NCBI GenBank assembly: GCA_963808455.1 | Contig: CAWEHT010000475.1 | Location: 1-8,007 of the forward strand | Direction: 5' to 3' | Source: CAWEHT01 sp963808455 | GTDB taxonomy: Bacteria > Chloroflexota > Anaerolineae > CG2-30-64-16 | Length of the DNA stretch: 8,007 nucleotides | Part shown: positions 7,507-8,007 of the stretch, piece by piece | Layout of the letters: each line of letters opens with the position of its first letter | Position numbering within the stretch: position 1 is the stretch's first letter | Made by a program: the position numbers and the translations under genes | Notes under the pieces: model-generated | Database searches by the model: none | Told to the model about the DNA's origin: nothing | What the model saw: the letters and a program-made list of their open reading frames with translations, nothing else

Positions 7507-8007
7507 CTAAAGGGTTGGAGGCATAGCCAGGTAGGTGAAGACGGTCTTCACGTCACCCTCGTTGCGGTACAGATGGGGCAAGGTTGCGTCGAAGGTGAGG
7601 CAGTCACCCTTTTCGAGGTAATAAGGTACGCCCTCGATATACAGCACGAGCTCGCCTTCCAGGACGAGCAGGGATTCTTCGCCGCTCTCGTCCGCGTAGG
7701 GTTGGCAGCCGCCTTCACCGGGATCCAGTTCGATCAGGACGAACTCGAACGCGCCCTGCACATCCGGGGTGAGTATCTGGAACAGCATACCCGAGCGCGG
7801 CACGCGCATCAGCTTGCGTTCGCCGGCTCTCACGACGGCGATGCGGCCTCGGGCTCGCTGCTTTACGACCTCGGCGGGCGCTGCCTGCGGCAACGCCTCC
7901 GTCAGGTCGGCCCACGACACATGCAGAGCCATGGCGATCTTCCGCAACACATCCACCGATGGGTTGACCGATCCAGCAATACGTAGTTGCAACCAGGCGC
8001 CACACAG
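7507..8007 (-). CDS. XRE-family transcriptional regulator with C-terminal cupin domain (5' end cut by window edge)
   Basis: This is a HTH_3 plus cupin_2 regulator of the PuuR/SutR-like architecture, which binds DNA at the N-terminus and senses a small molecule through the cupin barrel. The frame is open from the window edge. The first visible residues are the end of the helix-turn-helix: GSVNPSVDVLRKIAMAL matches the NPSVDTL-K-IA signature after the recognition helix. About 166 residues are visible, with perhaps 20-30 missing. The cupin runs from about residue 90 to the end, with GEESLLVLEGEL and LEKGDCLTFD followed by LPHLYRN. The metal-binding HxH of cupin motif 1 is not visible (ADESGEE instead), so the domain probably binds its ligand without that metal site. 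It is the first gene of the apparent operon and probably controls it. The stop TAG at 7509-7507 lies 77 bases before ubiD. The effector is unknown. Confidence 0.85.
   Translation of the reverse strand: MCGAWLQLRIAGSVNPSVDVLRKIAMALHVSWADLTEALPQAAPAEVVKQRARGRIAVVRAGERKLMRVPRSGMLFQILTPDVQGAFEFVLIELDPGEGGCQPYADESGEESLLVLEGELVLYIEGVPYYLEKGDCLTFDATLPHLYRNEGDVKTVFTYLAMPPTL

Overview
The window is a high-G+C bacterial segment, roughly two-thirds G+C by eye. Seven genes are packed head to tail on the minus strand, so transcription runs from the right edge to the left. In transcription order they are: an XRE/cupin regulator (5' end cut by the window edge), a UbiD-family decarboxylase, a uroporphyrinogen-decarboxylase-fold protein of the methyltransferase type, a HisC-like PLP aminotransferase, and the three subunits of a glycolate oxidase-type 2-hydroxyacid dehydrogenase, glcD, glcE and glcF (3' end cut by the window edge). 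No RNA gene, insertion sequence, CRISPR array or other mobile element is visible. The taxon cannot be fixed from sequence alone. The gene mix and composition would suit an environmental lineage such as Chloroflexota, but that is a weak guess.

The layout suggests one operon. The regulator and ubiD-like gene are 77 bases apart, and that gap holds a small inverted repeat and an excellent Shine-Dalgarno sequence. The remaining gaps are about 25-30 bases (UbiD to UroD-like), 31 bases (UroD-like to HisC-like), an ATGA overlap (HisC-like to GlcD), and 9 bases (GlcE to GlcF). GlcD and GlcE have no clean boundary: no stop codon lies between them in any forward frame.

GlcF, GlcE, UbiD and the regulator read through without interruption. 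The three genes between about 2.3 and 5.5 kb (GlcD, HisC-like, UroD-like) each need frame changes to restore the family sequence, seven in total, with an eighth possible at the GlcD/GlcE junction. Conserved residues are kept on both sides of every break and no in-frame stop interrupts the restored proteins. Assembly or sequencing indels, or very recent decay, are therefore the likely explanations.

Together the genes look like an inducible catabolic or salvage cluster. It can oxidise a 2-hydroxyacid (GlcDEF), exchange an amino group (HisC-like), decarboxylate an aromatic or alpha,beta-unsaturated acid with prenylated FMN (UbiD), and perhaps transfer a methyl group (UroD-like). The substrate is unknown. 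I do not recognise this exact combination as a named pathway, and it is the best candidate for something undescribed here.
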